A DNA stretch of 64,000 bases from Linnemannia elongata. Its lineage: Eukaryota > Mortierellomycota > Mortierellomycetes > Mortierellales > Mortierellaceae. The first letter of the stretch is position 1. Each line of letters opens with the position of its first letter. Under the pieces are notes generated by a model. That model made no database searches. It was not told where the DNA came from and was given only the letters and a program-made list of their open reading frames with translations. The position numbers and the translations under genes were made by a program. The stretch covers positions 1,392,620 through 1,456,619 of the forward strand of contig JAXBDG010000017.1 of NCBI GenBank assembly GCA_036320915.1, in the 5' to 3' direction. Positions 1 through 12,595 of the stretch are shown in pieces.

Positions 1-44
1 ACTAACGCGTCTTTTTACTCGCTTACTTTCACGGTACAATCCAG

Positions 45-2418
45 GTTTACATTCGTGATCTCAAGTCGAGCAATGGCACATTCTTGAACGGAAGGAGGTT
101 GTCCGCAGAGAGTGTCGAGAGCGAACCCTTTATCCTTAACCAGAACGACAGCCTTGAGTTTGGTATCGACATCATGGACGAAGGCGGATCATGTAAGTCT
201 GATTTTTGCATACCCATTCTATCATTCTCATCCCCTTTAACAGGATTTCCGGAGTTGCGCATCTGGACATTGAAACATGCCGTGGGTGTTATGGATATAC
301 TGGATGTCTTTGTTGATGTTCTTTTTCGGCAAAATGGTGCAAGTGTGACATGCACAGTGAGCAACGGCGTGAACAACTGCATGAACCTTCGCAAAGGATA
401 TGGCTCTCGCATTAAATCTCGGTTGTGTTACAAACACGCAGCATTCAATAAGAACCAAGGAAGCTCGAAGAATAGACACTTGGAGAGCCAAGTCGAGAAA
501 ACTTTCCTTGTCCTTCTTCGGCGGGCCGATGAACATCATTCTCATGGAGCGGAAAAAGGGCTAAGAGAACAAAGAGGAGTGAGGTGTGATAGGGTGGTGA
601 GGTCATGGGCTCCTATTTTACTGCCTCAAAGGATTTGACCCCTAACTCGCCTGCATGGTCCTTGTGACAAGTGACCACGGTGCGCGCATTGACAATCATT
701 AATAATTAATTGCGCCTTTATTTCTTTGCATGTTCAAACAGTGCTCCACGAGAAGGTCGCCTGCAGGATTTACATCTCGCGCATGTCATACCCCACCCCC
801 GGAGGATCTCCTCAAGAGTAAGCAAACCTTTTTATGACTAAAACTCTCCTTACTGCCGATATTACCATCGGGTGCGTAATCAAAACCTGAACAAGGATCT
901 AACATCCCTTTACTAAAACATGATAGTTCACATGCAAAGCTCAAGACCGGTTCGCCTCTAGGATCAGGAAGCTCTAACAGGACTACAACAACCACAACAT
1001 CCGCCACTGCCGGTCAGAGCGCCAACATTGATCTCATCATCTCCCGGCTCCAGGGTGAACTGACACGGTCCCAGGAGGCCAACGCCAACCTTGGAATTCT
1101 GAAGCAAGGATTGGGAGATCTTGAAAAGTCGATTGTTGTCTCGACAAAGGAAGATGGATCCATCCCTAGCCCCAAGAGCCCAGAAGCTACCCCTGTTCAA
1201 GATGCTGCCGCCGCTGCCGCCGCCAACTACCAGAAGCAATTGGAGGAAAATACCCAGGTACTTTTTTTTCTTTGCCGTCATCGTCGCGGAAGAATTACCA
1301 TTCGGCAAGAGTTTCTTAACAAGAATGACATCTCACATTATTTTTCCTATTGCCTTAATTTGAATATGATAGGCGCACAAGGAAGAGATTGCAAAGTTGA
1401 CCAAGTCGTTGGAAGAGACACAGGCAGAACTGGACGCGTACATTCAAAAGACGCAACTGTTGGAGCCATTGGTGGCCGAGGACGAGATTCTGAGACGGGA
1501 TATCGCCCAAAGTATTGCCGAGTTGAGCAAGGTCCGTCTGGAACGTGATCTCGCCAAGGACAGCATGAACGAGCTGATCAATGAACACCAACAGGCTTTG
1601 GAGACAATGCGCAAGGAGCAAGAAATCAACTTTACGGCCCTCGAGACTGCCCACAAGGATAGCATGGACCGTTTGGTCCGTGAGGCTGCTCAGGCCCAGG
1701 AGGCCTTGACTGCCAAGTTCCACGAGGATCTTGCCCTTGCCCTTCAGGCTGCCACACCTGTCCCTGCTCCTGCACCCGTCGAGCCAGAACCTGTTGTGGT
1801 TCCTGTGCCCGTCATTGATACTTCTGCATTGGAGAAGGAGTTGGCTTTGTTGCAGGAGACGGTGGAGAAGCAAACCAAGCAGATTCAGGAGTTGCAAGTA
1901 GAAAAGACAACCATGAGCTTGGCACTGACAGAGGCCAAGAGCGAGATTTTCAAGACTGCCAAGGAGCTCAAGGAGGTTCAGGAGCGTGCTTCGCGGGAGC
2001 GGGAAGAGTTGGCTTCGTTGACACCTACTCTGGCCTCCTCGGCTGCGCTCGGCCATCACCAGAACGGCCATGTTGCCACTACGACGACAACGAAAGTGAC
2101 GTCCGCCTCCACGGCAAAGATCTCGGAGGGCAATGTCTCCAAGTACGAGTATACCTGGGCACGGTTCATGTTCTCCGCCGACAAGAACGGTCAGCACCAT
2201 CTCAAGCAGGTAACGTCTTGTGCTACTTTAAGTTTTTCTTTCTGCGCCATGGGTTGTTCTTGTTTACGATAGTATATATGGATATGTGCACTGACATGAC
2301 CAACTTTCAATTGTTCATCATCTGCTCGCTTGAATAATAGCCCTCTACGGTGTTGATGTCGGGAAGTGTGATGTTGGTCGGTCTTGGTGCATACGTCTTC
2401 TTGCGCAAGAGCAGTTAG
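45..2418 (+). CDS. FHA-domain, coiled-coil, tail-anchored protein (SLMAP/Far10-like), 5' end outside window
   Basis: Five in-window exons join in phase: 45-192, 742-817, 927-1257, 1373-2209 and 2341-2418, giving 489 codons to a TAG stop. The first exon carries the second half of an FHA domain, with the phosphopeptide-binding core DLKSSNGTFLNG followed by a beta strand ending LEFGIDIMDE. Then come a Ser/Thr-rich linker, about 350 residues of Glu/Gln/Lys/Leu-rich coiled coil interrupted by a Pro/Val stretch, and a C-terminal hydrophobic helix (SVMLVGLGAYVFL) closed by a short basic tail. FHA plus coiled coil plus tail anchor is the known layout of animal SLMAP and yeast Far9/Far10, subunits of STRIPAK phosphatase complexes on ER, nuclear or Golgi membranes. 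Membership in STRIPAK is inferred from this layout. The protein start lies left of the window. Confidence 0.85.
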
Positions 2419-3559
2419 TTCTTTTTAAAACGCTTAAACCAGGGATACGATAATTTTGCATAGAGAAAAAAAAAATACCTTCAAAATGATGATGACATTT
2501 ACAGCTGTTTAGGGACACGCCACCAACCACTTTCGCGAATTTGGCTATGAAAATAAAGAAATATCATGTACTTTTTATCTGACTGTCATGGATGGTCAAA
2601 AAGGGAAGGGAAGATGAGGTATTGTCGTCGCTCCATGATGGTTGAAGTCGAAAGTTAACAGCGTGTGTGTGTGTGTGTGTGTGTGTTAGCACCTTTAAGG
2701 TGTGCTGCTTACCTTCACCCCACACACGTCTTTTCCCCTCGTCTCGTGTTGCTGTTGCTGTTGCTGGCTGGAACGAAAGAAGTAATAAAGAAGAGAAGGA
2801 AACGAGAGAAGAATCGAGCAAAGGAAGACGGACAAAAAAAAAAGAGGCAACTTTAAGATGTTCTTTATTCGCTAGGTTATGGAATCTCCACCATTGTTGG
2901 TATCCCTTCTCCTGTATTCGACACAATAATGTGTCGAAAAAGGGGGGGGGGGTTTAAAAATGCTGCACAGGTTTTTCTTGATATCGGACTAGGATTAATA
3001 AAATAAAGAATAGGAATACAACAATACGCAGAACGAACTCGTTTGGTTGTTTGAGTCTTTATGATCATCGACATCAATTCTGAATTCAATCATTTCTTTC
3101 TTCATCCCATTCTATACTCTTGACTCGTATTCTACTTCGCTCAATCGTTCAATGAACGTCCCATCCACTAACAGGTTTGACGACAACGATGACGAGAGAC
3201 CCATTGCTATCACTCGTTGAAGGGCGACCAAACTGCTTTCTCTGTCGATAAAATACGGTCCCGGACGAGGAGGATATCAGAGCAACGACTGGTTGGAATT
3301 GTAAAACTTGTGACATCCCATTGTGCCTGACTGGTACACGCAATTGCTTCGAAATTTTTCATGAACTTCCATAGCTTCCTTCCCTTTTTCCCTTCAGGAG
3401 ACCCCCCCCTACCTTAAAAAAAAGGAACTGGGGCCCCAGGGCTGTGTGAAGAATGGGACTCGAACTAAGTAACACTTTTTTTTTTTATCCTCGCCGTTTT
3501 ATTCTTTGTTTCCTCCGTGAATGACACTATGGAGTCGTTATTTGAGCGAAAATTATCAT
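2419..3559. other. Convergent intergenic region with simple repeats
   Basis: This lies between two converging 3' ends. It holds a GT dinucleotide microsatellite (about 2662-2687), a run of 11 G (2942-2952), a C run near 3405 and a T run near 3476-3486. I see no coding sequence with recognisable similarity. A tRNA B-box-like string near 3450 on the minus strand has no matching A box or cloverleaf. Confidence 0.6.
2552..2557 (+). terminator. Poly(A) signal candidate for the FHA gene
   Basis: An AATAAA hexamer lies about 135 nt past the TAG stop at 2418, at a plausible distance for 3'-end formation. Only the motif and its position support this. Confidence 0.4.
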
Positions 3560-5721
3560 CTAGTGGTATTGTTGCTGTTGTTGGTTCTGTTGTTGGTTCT
3601 GCTGCTGTTGTTGACCATAGTACAATCCATACCCAATAAGGCTATCAGCGCTTTGAGTATTCATCTGTCGCAGCCGGGAGCCAGGGAAAAGCTCGACCAG
3701 CGAGTTGATCACCCTAGCCTCCTGCGCACGGATATTACGCACAGCCACCGACAGCGTATCAGTCGTGTCGTCGTCCGCCTGGCCCTGGGTCGGGTAGTGC
3801 GATGGTGGAGCTGCTGCATTGGAAACAGTGATCGAGGTGAAAGAAGGAGGGTGGGATTTGGGGGGTTCGAGGGTTGTTGTTGATCCGGTGGCGAAGGATT
3901 TGATGGAGGGGGCCATGGTTGAGGGGGCGGGTGTACACTTGAAGGATGCGAATGCTGAGGATGCGGGTGAAATTGAGTGGGCTAGGGATGGTTGCCGGAT
4001 GGAGCGGGTTGATGTGGATGAGATGGTTGGAGCGTAATGACGTGTGTGCCTTGGTTCATGCTGAGAGACGTGGTGGCGAATGTTGCTGAAGGATGAGTGC
4101 TGGATTGGGGGATGGTGCTCGGGTTTGAATGGTTGTGTAAAACAGGGTGCGCCGGACTTGACTGGGGTCTCGTTCAGTTCCTGCTTGCCCTCGTGCAATT
4201 GACCTTGGACTCGAGGTGACGACTGGGAGTTTCTATGACCATCAAACCGGACGTGAGTGCGTTTTGGTTGCGAAGATATAGCAGTCTGTCGCTGACTGCT
4301 GGTATCGACTCGCCTGATCGAATACTTGCCATCATGTCGACGCCCCTGCTCCAACTGAGAATATCCACCATAGCCATCCTCTGACCCACTGCCATCACCA
4401 CCATCCTCTTCAAGCCGGCTCCCTTCTTCCTCGTCCTCCTCCTCTCGTTCGTGTTCCAGTTCACGCTCACGGGCGCGCATCCAAGCCTGTGCATCTCGAG
4501 TAGGGGGAACTTCCAATATTTGCAGGTTGGCACTGTCAGTATCGCTTTCATCCGGATCAGGGGTATATCCTGACGAATTTTTCTTGACCTCTTTACCATC
4601 TTCCTTTGGAGTCTCCTGCTGTTCCTTCTCCTGGACCAAGACGCTACTGAGACTGGGTCGGTGGCGTGGCTTGAACCGGTCAGAGCCCAGTGGGTGCGAA
4701 GCCGAAAAGGATGTGGTGGCAGTAGAAGACGAGTGACCTGAGCTGGTGGTGGGGATGCGGATCAGATCGACATGACTCAGGCCATCTTCTTCTTCATCGT
4801 TGTCCTCGTAGTCTGCCTCGTTATGCCAATTGGCGGCGGGTTGGTTTGTAATGGAGCTCGCAGATGTGCTGATGTGCTCGCCCTGATTATACGTATGAGG
4901 AGAGAAACTTGCAGAAGCGGGAACAGGGACATCACGTCTCCAAGAATTGATGGATTCTTGAGACGACTTGGCCTTGGATGACTTTGAGATGGGACTGGAG
5001 CGGTTATTGAGATTGACTTCTGAAATTATGGCTGCAGCAGGGCGTGCCTCGAGTGGAGGCTTGGATGGAGTAAAAGTAGGGTCTCTCAAAGGAACGACTG
5101 ACTTGCTCTCGGCTCCGGCGCGGAAGACAGTGGCGGCTGAAGTTGTCGAAATTGCAGTGTTGACCGAGCTACTGGACACCTTTCGGGTCTGACTGAGAGG
5201 TGGGGGTCGGTTGTTCCAAAAGTCGTCACCGTTGAGTGTAGGTGTAGTCGTTTGACTATGCTGTCCTTGTGCTGGCACTTGCAACGACGATTGTTTGTCA
5301 ACGCCAGCAGCAGCTTTGGTCTGAGAGCCGAGCAGGTACGAATTCTTGACAGCCTCGGCTGCAGTTCTGGGCTTGGAGGAAGCCTGATCTCGCAATTGTT
5401 CCTGAGTAAGAGTCGTTTTTTGGTGGTTCTCGAGGATCAGAGCCGACTTTGCGATGGCAGACCGAGCCTTGGACAAAGCATATGAGGCACTCGAGGCCGA
5501 GGTGTTGACGACTGGTGGTATAATAGGTTGAGTGAGTCCATTGTTGCTGTTGTTGTCGGCACGAATGGAACCCCTATTCCTGGTAGGGGTGTTCTGACCG
5601 GGGCGTGTCTTCACACCCAAAGCTGGAACAGGTTCAGGGCCTAGTTGGTCACAGTATCACAAAGATGAAACAAAGAAGGTCAGTGCCATTTGGTTTTTTA
5701 TAGAACGGTAAAAGCAGGACG

Positions 5722-5766
<45 letters not shown>

Positions 5767-7925
5767 AAACAAAACGCGGGAAAGATGACAGGAAAACAAA
5801 TGAGAGAGCTACTGTCCATCCGGCAGCCACATCGATTGTACATGAAAGAGTGCTCGTCTTTTTCAATTGCGCATGGGCGAAGAACTGCAAAAGAGAAAAC
5901 AAAACGACAAAGAGGGATGGTTCGTATACTGCATAAAATAAAATTAAAAGAGCCCAATGTAGAAACATAAAAAAACTTACTCTGTTTGTCACCCAAATCG
6001 GGCGAAGCATCCATTCTCGTGCGCGAAAGCAAACCTGTGCCCACCCCCGCTCCTTCTGTCGTTGTTGATCCTGCTCCTGTTTTTGGCGAGGTAGCAACGA
6101 GGAGAATGGAGGTGGTGGGTTTTCCTGTTTTCAAGCCATTCGCCGCTTTTGCTGGTGCTCCTGTAGGTGTGGTCAAAGAAGTCGTAACAGCTGATGTGGT
6201 TGTCGGCTTCTTCTTTCGGTTCAGCTGCAGATCCGGACGTTCAGACTGGCTGGAGATCGAGGACGCAGACGAAGGGGTCTCATACTGACGGATCAATTTG
6301 CGGACAACACCGCTGCCCTTGATAGCCCCCGTTGCTGGTGACAAGCGCTTGTTTGTGGATTTCGCCGTCTCCTTGGGTGGGTTGTAGGATGTTGTTCCTC
6401 GAGTGGTCAAAGGATTGTGAGATGTGGAAGGTGTCCCTGTAGGAGTGGGTGCTGTCAGTGTCATTGATGGAACAACAATAGCACCGGCCTTGGCAGATCG
6501 CTTGGGCTGTTCCGCCTTGGTTGTATTCGCATGGATGACAACCGTCGAGGGGCGTACGTTAACCGTAGCCGGTGTCGAGTGAACTGGTGTCGAAGGGACA
6601 GCAGAGGGAGCTGCTGGTAGGGATGAGTGGAGTGGTGTCGAAGTAGCGGTTGGTCGGGTTGCAGTCGGTAGTTGCGCCAGAGCAGCTACAGTCAAAACAA
6701 CTGGAGTTGTAGATGTGGAGAGAGCTGCTGTCGTTGGGATCGCAGTTAATGTCGATTTGGATGCTCGCGCACGAATGTGGGCAGACTGAGTAATCTGCTC
6801 TTTCATTGTCGCTTCGGCCTTTTGGAGTTTTTCAAGGTCCTTCTCCAGTTTCCACAAGGCGGTCGAAGTCAGCGCTGCTGGTTCTGATGGTGATGGTAGT
6901 GTTGGCTCACTTGCAGTTGCAGGTGAAGATGTAATTGCTGCAATATCTGTTGTTGTAGAGGTCATCTCAACCTTAACTTCGACCTCGACCTGGGACTCGG
7001 GGGCAGGTTTCTTGCGACGACTGGAACGACGACTGGGAGGACAGGATGAGGGAGAAGTGGACTTGACAATGACAGAGTGGACACTCAGTTGCTCCTTGGT
7101 GTTCGGTGCCTGTTCGTTAACGACAACGACAGGGAAAGGGACGCTCAGTGGGTCTTTAGTTTTGGGAGAACGCTTCGCAGCGGCGACCATGACACTCGAA
7201 TGGTCCTTGGTCTTGGGCGAATTTTCAACCATAACGACAACAGGGGGTGTTGCAGTAGAAGCTGAGCTGGTGCATGGTTCGGGGAATTTTTTGTCGGTGG
7301 ATTTGGCGGCAGGCACAGACTTTGCAAAAGGAGTAATAGCCTTTGCAACCGTCTGTCCATCAGATGAAGGATAAGGAAGGACACCAGCGCCACCAGCAAC
7401 CTGAAGGGATGGCTTGATAGGATTGTGCAGATCCCGTTCGGCAGTCTTGGCTCGCACAAAACAGGCTTGCAAATAGAGCAACCCGCCTTCCTCCTGGTAC
7501 TGCTTCAAGTCATCCTGATACCCGGCGGCCCTGACCTCATAAGGCTTCAGAGAATTCCCGTGGGTGCGTCGACGAAAGGAAGGGAGTTTCGGGAGCGAGA
7601 CTTGGATGATGAGATAGTAGCGTTGAAGAAGGATCATACTCGACTTCAAGAGGTTTTCGATCTTTTTGTTGACTTTGACGGGCCGCTGGCGCATATTGAG
7701 GTTGCAGGCAGTGGAAGACGGGGCGTAGGAGAAGTGGGGGTTGAGGGCGAGGAAGATCTCATAGGCCTGTTGACGGAGGGAGAGGGCGTTTTGGGAAATG
7801 ATGGTAAGCATGTCGAGGTACTTGAAGAAGGGGATCTTGGGGTCGAGTACAGGGGCTATCTTTGTCAGCTCCAAGGGTTCGTCAACTGCCGGTAGTGTGA
7901 GGAGAGAGGATGTGGATGACATCAT
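3560..7925 (-). CDS. Large Ser/Thr/Pro-rich protein with an N-terminal helical (possibly MIT-like) domain, unknown function
   Basis: Two exons, 7925-5981 and 5640-3560, join in phase across a 340-nt GT-AG intron to give 1,341 aa. Residues 25-175 are the only folded-looking part: a helical segment (FFKYLDMLTIISQNALSLRQ), then a basic patch and further helices (SSMILLQRYYLIIQVSLPKL) ending near AERDLHNPI. The pattern faintly recalls MIT-type helical bundles of endosomal-sorting proteins, but I do not recognise a family. The rest is low complexity: Thr/Ser/Ala/Pro-rich tracts, acidic clusters, and a Gln-rich tail preceded by a short helical block (NIRAQEARVINSLVELFPG). The intron carries 41 consecutive T on the coding strand. 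ATG codons lie at residues 1 and 2; either may start translation. The gene diverges from prephenate dehydratase. Confidence 0.75.
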
Positions 7926-8633
7926 TGTGAAGGGAAGAGGGAGGCAATGTGAGAGAGGTGGGTGTGAGTGTGGAAGGAGAGGAAGGAGGGATAGGGAAGG
8001 GTAGGGGGGAAGAGAAGGAGAGGGAGAAGGGAAGCAGGGCAGGCGGAGGGAAGGAAAAAAAGGGAAAGAGATAAAAAGTTAGACGAGTGATGAGTTTATA
8101 GTTTAAATAAAGCGCGCCAGTGATCAGAAAAAATTGGTGGCGTATCACTCCGCGTTCTTTCATTGCCGGGGAACATGGGACTGATAGGATCGAGTCCTCG
8201 CCTTTATTTAAAATAGACTGGGCCAATTGATTCATTTCCACTCACTGCGCCTTTCTTGTCGTTGCATGTGTTGTTGTGGAAAGATGGTTCTTTCAAGAAG
8301 CCTTGGCCTTGGAGGAGGAAAAGGTGAACGCGTCCCTTCCTTCGTTTCTTCCTCTTTGTCTCGTTGTATGCGTTGTACAGTACGTGTTGTATCCGATCGG
8401 ATGCATACCTTGTCCAATCAGAATCGATCCTTCTTCTGTTCTGTGAAGATGGGTCACAAACAAAGTTTTGTTCCTTGGTTACTCACACGGGTCAAACCCT
8501 CTTCTTCCTTTTTCTTTGACCATTCACTTCTTTCTCTCTCTTCTTTCTTCCCTTCCTTCCTTTCTCTCATTCCATCCATTCACATTCAACACCCTCATTC
8601 CTTTCTTACTCTTTCTCTCTCATCACCACACTC
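7926..8633. promoter_or_regulatory. Divergent promoter region (unknown large protein / prephenate dehydratase)
   Basis: This 708-nt interval separates two divergent start codons. The half next to the minus-strand gene is GA-rich on the + strand, and the half before 8634 is strongly C/T-rich, as is common in front of fungal start codons. No discrete operator could be assigned. Confidence 0.5.
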
Positions 8634-9901
8634 ATGAACACAATCGGCTTTCACGTAAGTTGTCCTCTTTCACACACACCTGTTCCTACACATAAGCCTA
8701 GCTGACACTAACCCTCAATTGCTTTACAACGGTAACATAAATAGGGCGCAAATGGTGCGTATGCAGAGGACGCTATCCTCGAATTGACATCGAACCACCC
8801 CAGCTTCGCCAACCATTCCTTCACAACAGAGGGATTCGATACCATGGCCGAGGTAATGTAAATTACACGTCAATGCCGTTTGATGCTTTTCTTTGCGAGT
8901 CACCCATCGTCCCTTTCTCCTCCCTCCATGTGATTGATACTTTCCAGCTCTCCCTTGAGAGCCCTATACAAATCATCAGGGTCATAACGAGATCGACGAT
9001 TCTTACACACACTTCTTCATCTCTCTCTCTTATAGCTACTGGCAAATGTCCAGCGCGGAACAGTACGACATGGCTTGATCCCCATCGAGAACTCACTCTC
9101 AGGAACCCTCCACTCTGTCCTCGAACTCTTTGCAAAGCAAGAACCCCGTCTCTGGGTCGTGGGGGAGTACACTTGCAGCGAGTCCCACTACATCATGGCA
9201 CGCGGGGATATCGTCACGGACCTCAAGGACATTGTCGAAATCCAATCTCACCCTGCGATCTTGGAACAGTGCCAGGATTTCTTGGACGCTACGTTGCCCG
9301 AGGGTTATAGGGCTGTGTTGGCAAGCAATACAGCCACTGCTGCTGAACAAGTTGCTAGTAGCGATGAATTCGGGATGTATGTTTCTCTTTGCGTTTTTTT
9401 CTCTGAGCATGATGTGGTGGGGTGTGGATATTTGGGAATTTTTTTCACCACAAATACAAAGAACTTATACCCTTCCATTCCCACATTCAAAAAAATAGCG
9501 CGGCACTGGCAGGAAAAAGAGCAGCAACACTTCACGGCCTCACCATCCTAGGTCAGGACTCGACACCCAACAACATCACCCGGTACTGGCTCATTTCCCG
9601 CCACCCAGTCCACCAACCCGACCGACACATGTCACCCAAATCCTCTTTTGCCCTCGTCATGAAGAATCAAATCGGCGCCCTTCATCGCGTCTGTGCCTGT
9701 TTTGCGCTCCGCGATATCAACATCACAAAGCTGGAATCGCGACCGAGTTCGAGAAACATTACGAGCGCCAGTCCATGGGAGTACACGACTTATATCGATA
9801 TTGAGGGGGCTCCGGGAAATGAGGAGAATGTGAGGAGGGCAGTGGAGAATTTGAATGAGTTTACACAAAAGTGTATTCACCTTGGCTCTTACCCGAGGTA
9901 A
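8634..9901 (+). CDS. PHA2: Prephenate dehydratase with C-terminal ACT domain
   Basis: Four exons, 8634-8654, 8745-8852, 9036-9376 and 9499-9901, join in phase to 290 aa. The protein converts prephenate to phenylpyruvate in phenylalanine synthesis. It opens MNTIGFH-GANGAYAEDAI, the usual dehydratase N-terminus split by an intron after codon 7. It continues with GLIPIENSLSGTLHSVLELF, the substrate-binding block typical of the family, and ITRYWLISRHP, the end of the catalytic domain. From about residue 195 a regulatory ACT domain follows (SSFALVMKNQIGALHRVCAC, then a DINITKLESRPS strand-turn), which in relatives binds phenylalanine. The length is a little below yeast Pha2. The first coding exon is only 21 nt, and the start is fixed by the GFHGANGAY continuity. 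The gene is convergent with the F-box/WD gene, with 298 nt between stop codons. Confidence 0.95.
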
Positions 9902-10199
9902 ACTTGGGTGTTTTTTTTTTTTTTTTTTGTGACCAGCGACGGATGGTATATTTAAATTGCGGATCAAATTGTCTTTTACTAATACAAGGTTTTCTTTCAT
10001 TTTGGACCCGCATTAGATACTTGATCGGAAACGCCAGGCAATGAGATACCCTGCGCGAGACTTGACACAAAATCCCTTCAATTATCATCTTCAAATACCA
10101 TCATCGTCTCCCACAAAGAAACCCCATGACCTTGACATAGAAAAGGATACAAAAGAGCACAAAAAATACATATTGAAAATAATACAAAAAACGGTGTGC

Positions 10200-12595
10200 C
10201 TACGAGAACAACCACACCTTAACAGTACCATCGCTATTCATACTAACAATCTTCTCATCATCTGTCCCTACCCATACAAGTCCCAACCCTTCCTCCTTGT
10301 TCACCCGCGCACCCAGAGTCCAGCTCTGGGGCAAGTCGTTCATCGAAAGCGCACATTGATGGACTCGTCGCTGCTCAAGCTGATCATACTGGTTTCGATC
10401 CACCATCGTCCAAACTTTGATTGACCGGTCCATGCTTGCGCTCACCAGTCGACCGGACCGGGATTCGATCGCTACGCTTGACACGGCGCCGCAGTGGCCG
10501 TACAAGGTGGAGAGGTGGCGGAATCGGATGGGTTTTGGGTATATAGATCCACCACCTCCACCTCCTCCCCGTCCTGTTGCTTGCTTATGTGCTTTTTTGA
10601 CAGATGGGCGGGCCATGTGGAAGACGTTCATGGTGTTGTCTGGGTGTGTGGTGACAACATAGGGCGACGAAATAGTGATTGCAGAGATGGTGCCGATACG
10701 TGCGTGACCCGTAGAGTCCAAACGTGTGCTGCTAAGTGCATCTGCCAATGACGAAGGAATCCCAGAGCGCAGATATGTCTCGTCCTCCTCTCCACCGCCG
10801 CCATCGCCGCCATCGCTGCTCTCCTGATTTGAGACCGCTCGCTCAAAGTCAGACTCATCCTCGACGCCTGTTTCGATCGAGTGCCAAATAAACTGCTCGT
10901 CAAACTCAATCTCCTGTAACCTGACAGTCCATGAGCCATCCAGCAGCTGTAGTCCAAACGTGATCAATGCTCGCCACAGGGGTCGCGTCCTGTCCTTTGG
11001 TTCGCCCTGCTCAATGGTAGTTGGCTGTTGTGCAACAATAGGCCGGAGCTCTATCTCTACAGGCGAGAGTGGCGAGGATCCATAAAGACGATGCAACAGC
11101 CGACACCAATGTCGTGGTTCATCAGGGTGATTCAACGTGTGCGGGTGGTGATCCTCCTGAATCTTGTAGATCGAAATGGTGCCGTCGTCGGAACAGGTGG
11201 TCAAGATTGGATATAAAAACGATGCAGATTGGATCCCGCCCACATCGCTCCATGCCGGCAGATCCGCCGTATTTCCAATCTCCCGCAGTGTTGTCATCGA
11301 TTCTTTGTTGTCACCGAGTTCGGTTGCTTGGTCGTCTTGGTGGTGGTAGTGGAGGAGTAGGTACTCAAAGATGGAAAAATGACCCGAGTCATATCCGACC
11401 ATGACCTTCTGCCAGCCTGCCGTCGTCAAAGATTCACCTACTGCCGATGACCGATCCAGCGCCAGACAACTGATGCTCGAGGATTCCGTCCTCTTCCTTG
11501 AACTGCGATATGTCTGCCAAAACTCCGGTCGCCTCGTCGACTCTGATGGTTCTGGAAGTGTTGGTGATGACGAAGGCCTATCTCGCCCAGATTCCTGAAC
11601 GTTCATAGCAGACTTGATCCTCCAGAGGTGAACCATATCGCCTGGACTCACAATCAACAGAACAGGACCCTGAAACTGCACGATTGGCGAATGCATTCTC
11701 GCAGGCATTCCATCCACCTCAGCTGCCTCCATATCTCGGTCCAGTGAATTCCCAGCTGGGTTAAAGAACAGATGATCCTGATGAGAGAGTTGCTGGATGG
11801 AAAGGCTTGTGACTTGGGCCTGTCCTGCGATCCAATTATGGTTGAGTCGGTACAGTGCTTTCCAACACGAGTTTGAAGTTGAAGACGACGACGACGGGTC
11901 TCCATATACCATGTGCTCATCCTGTCGGTAACGGAGGTGCTGCTGCTGCTGTTGAAGATGGGTGGGTCCTGTTCGTTTCCGCTTCAAATGACGACGATCT
12001 TGGGATGTTGTGGCGGTGGCTGCGGCGGTGTTGAATTGTCCTGTCAGGACCGGTTTCGGTATCCGTCCTGCGTTCCGGAATCCTCTTGGGTAGATGAACT
12101 GGTCCTTGTAGAAGAGTCTACGCCACAACTAACATAGTCATACAAAGAGCAGGTGGGGGGGGGGCTTGAGTTAGGGATCTGTTTGAAGTCCACTGACGGA
12201 CCAGCCCGTAAGTAAATTGCAAAAAAGATTTCACAGAGATACCTTACCATTTGATCGTTGACGAGACGATACCATTGTCTAGAAACACAGGCACACTGAG
12301 CAAGTTCTGAAGGGGTGAGCAGCTCGAGGATATGGAGGGCGATCTCTTCTGAGAAAAACACCAATGGATCCTTGTGGTCGGTTTCCTTAAAGTGTCGTCC
12401 ACGTAAGACGTTTGACTGCGCACCAAGACGATTGAGTCGAGTAATGGGAGCTGATGTTGTTGTTATAGTTGTCCGTTCTGCCGATCCCTGTTCTCCTGCG
12501 GTGATTCCTGTTGCTGTTACTGTTGCTGATGTTGGTGCATGTGGTGCGACATGATGTTGCAGACGGACTTTCTTGAGAATCCTCTCGACCGGCAT
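10200..12595 (-). CDS. F-box / WD40 repeat protein (SCF substrate receptor)
   Basis: Exons 12595-12248 and 12128-10200 join in phase to 758 aa. An F-box spans residues 76-116 (DPLVFFSEEIALHILELLT, then ACVSRQWYRLVNDQM). After a basic linker the C-terminal 550 residues show degenerate WD40 blades; the clearest are GHCGAVSSVAIES...SASMDRSIKVW and the last blade ending NSDGTVKVWLF. Proteins of this architecture bind Skp1 through the F-box and present substrates to an SCF ubiquitin ligase through the propeller. The substrate is unknown. Insertions rich in Ser, Asp and Gly separate the blades. An upstream in-frame ATG at 12715 would add a hydrophobic leader out of keeping with the family, so I start at 12595. 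Confidence 0.88.

Noticed and set aside
1355..2200. 281-codon minus-strand frame opposite the coiled-coil exon
   Set aside because: Its Leu/Arg/Gln/Gly-rich product mirrors the coiled-coil gene on the other strand. The + strand model has in-phase splicing and an FHA domain.
3400..3480. tRNA B-box-like string on the minus strand
   Set aside because: TTCGAGTCCC is present, but no A box, acceptor stem pairing or anticodon arm could be found at the right spacing.
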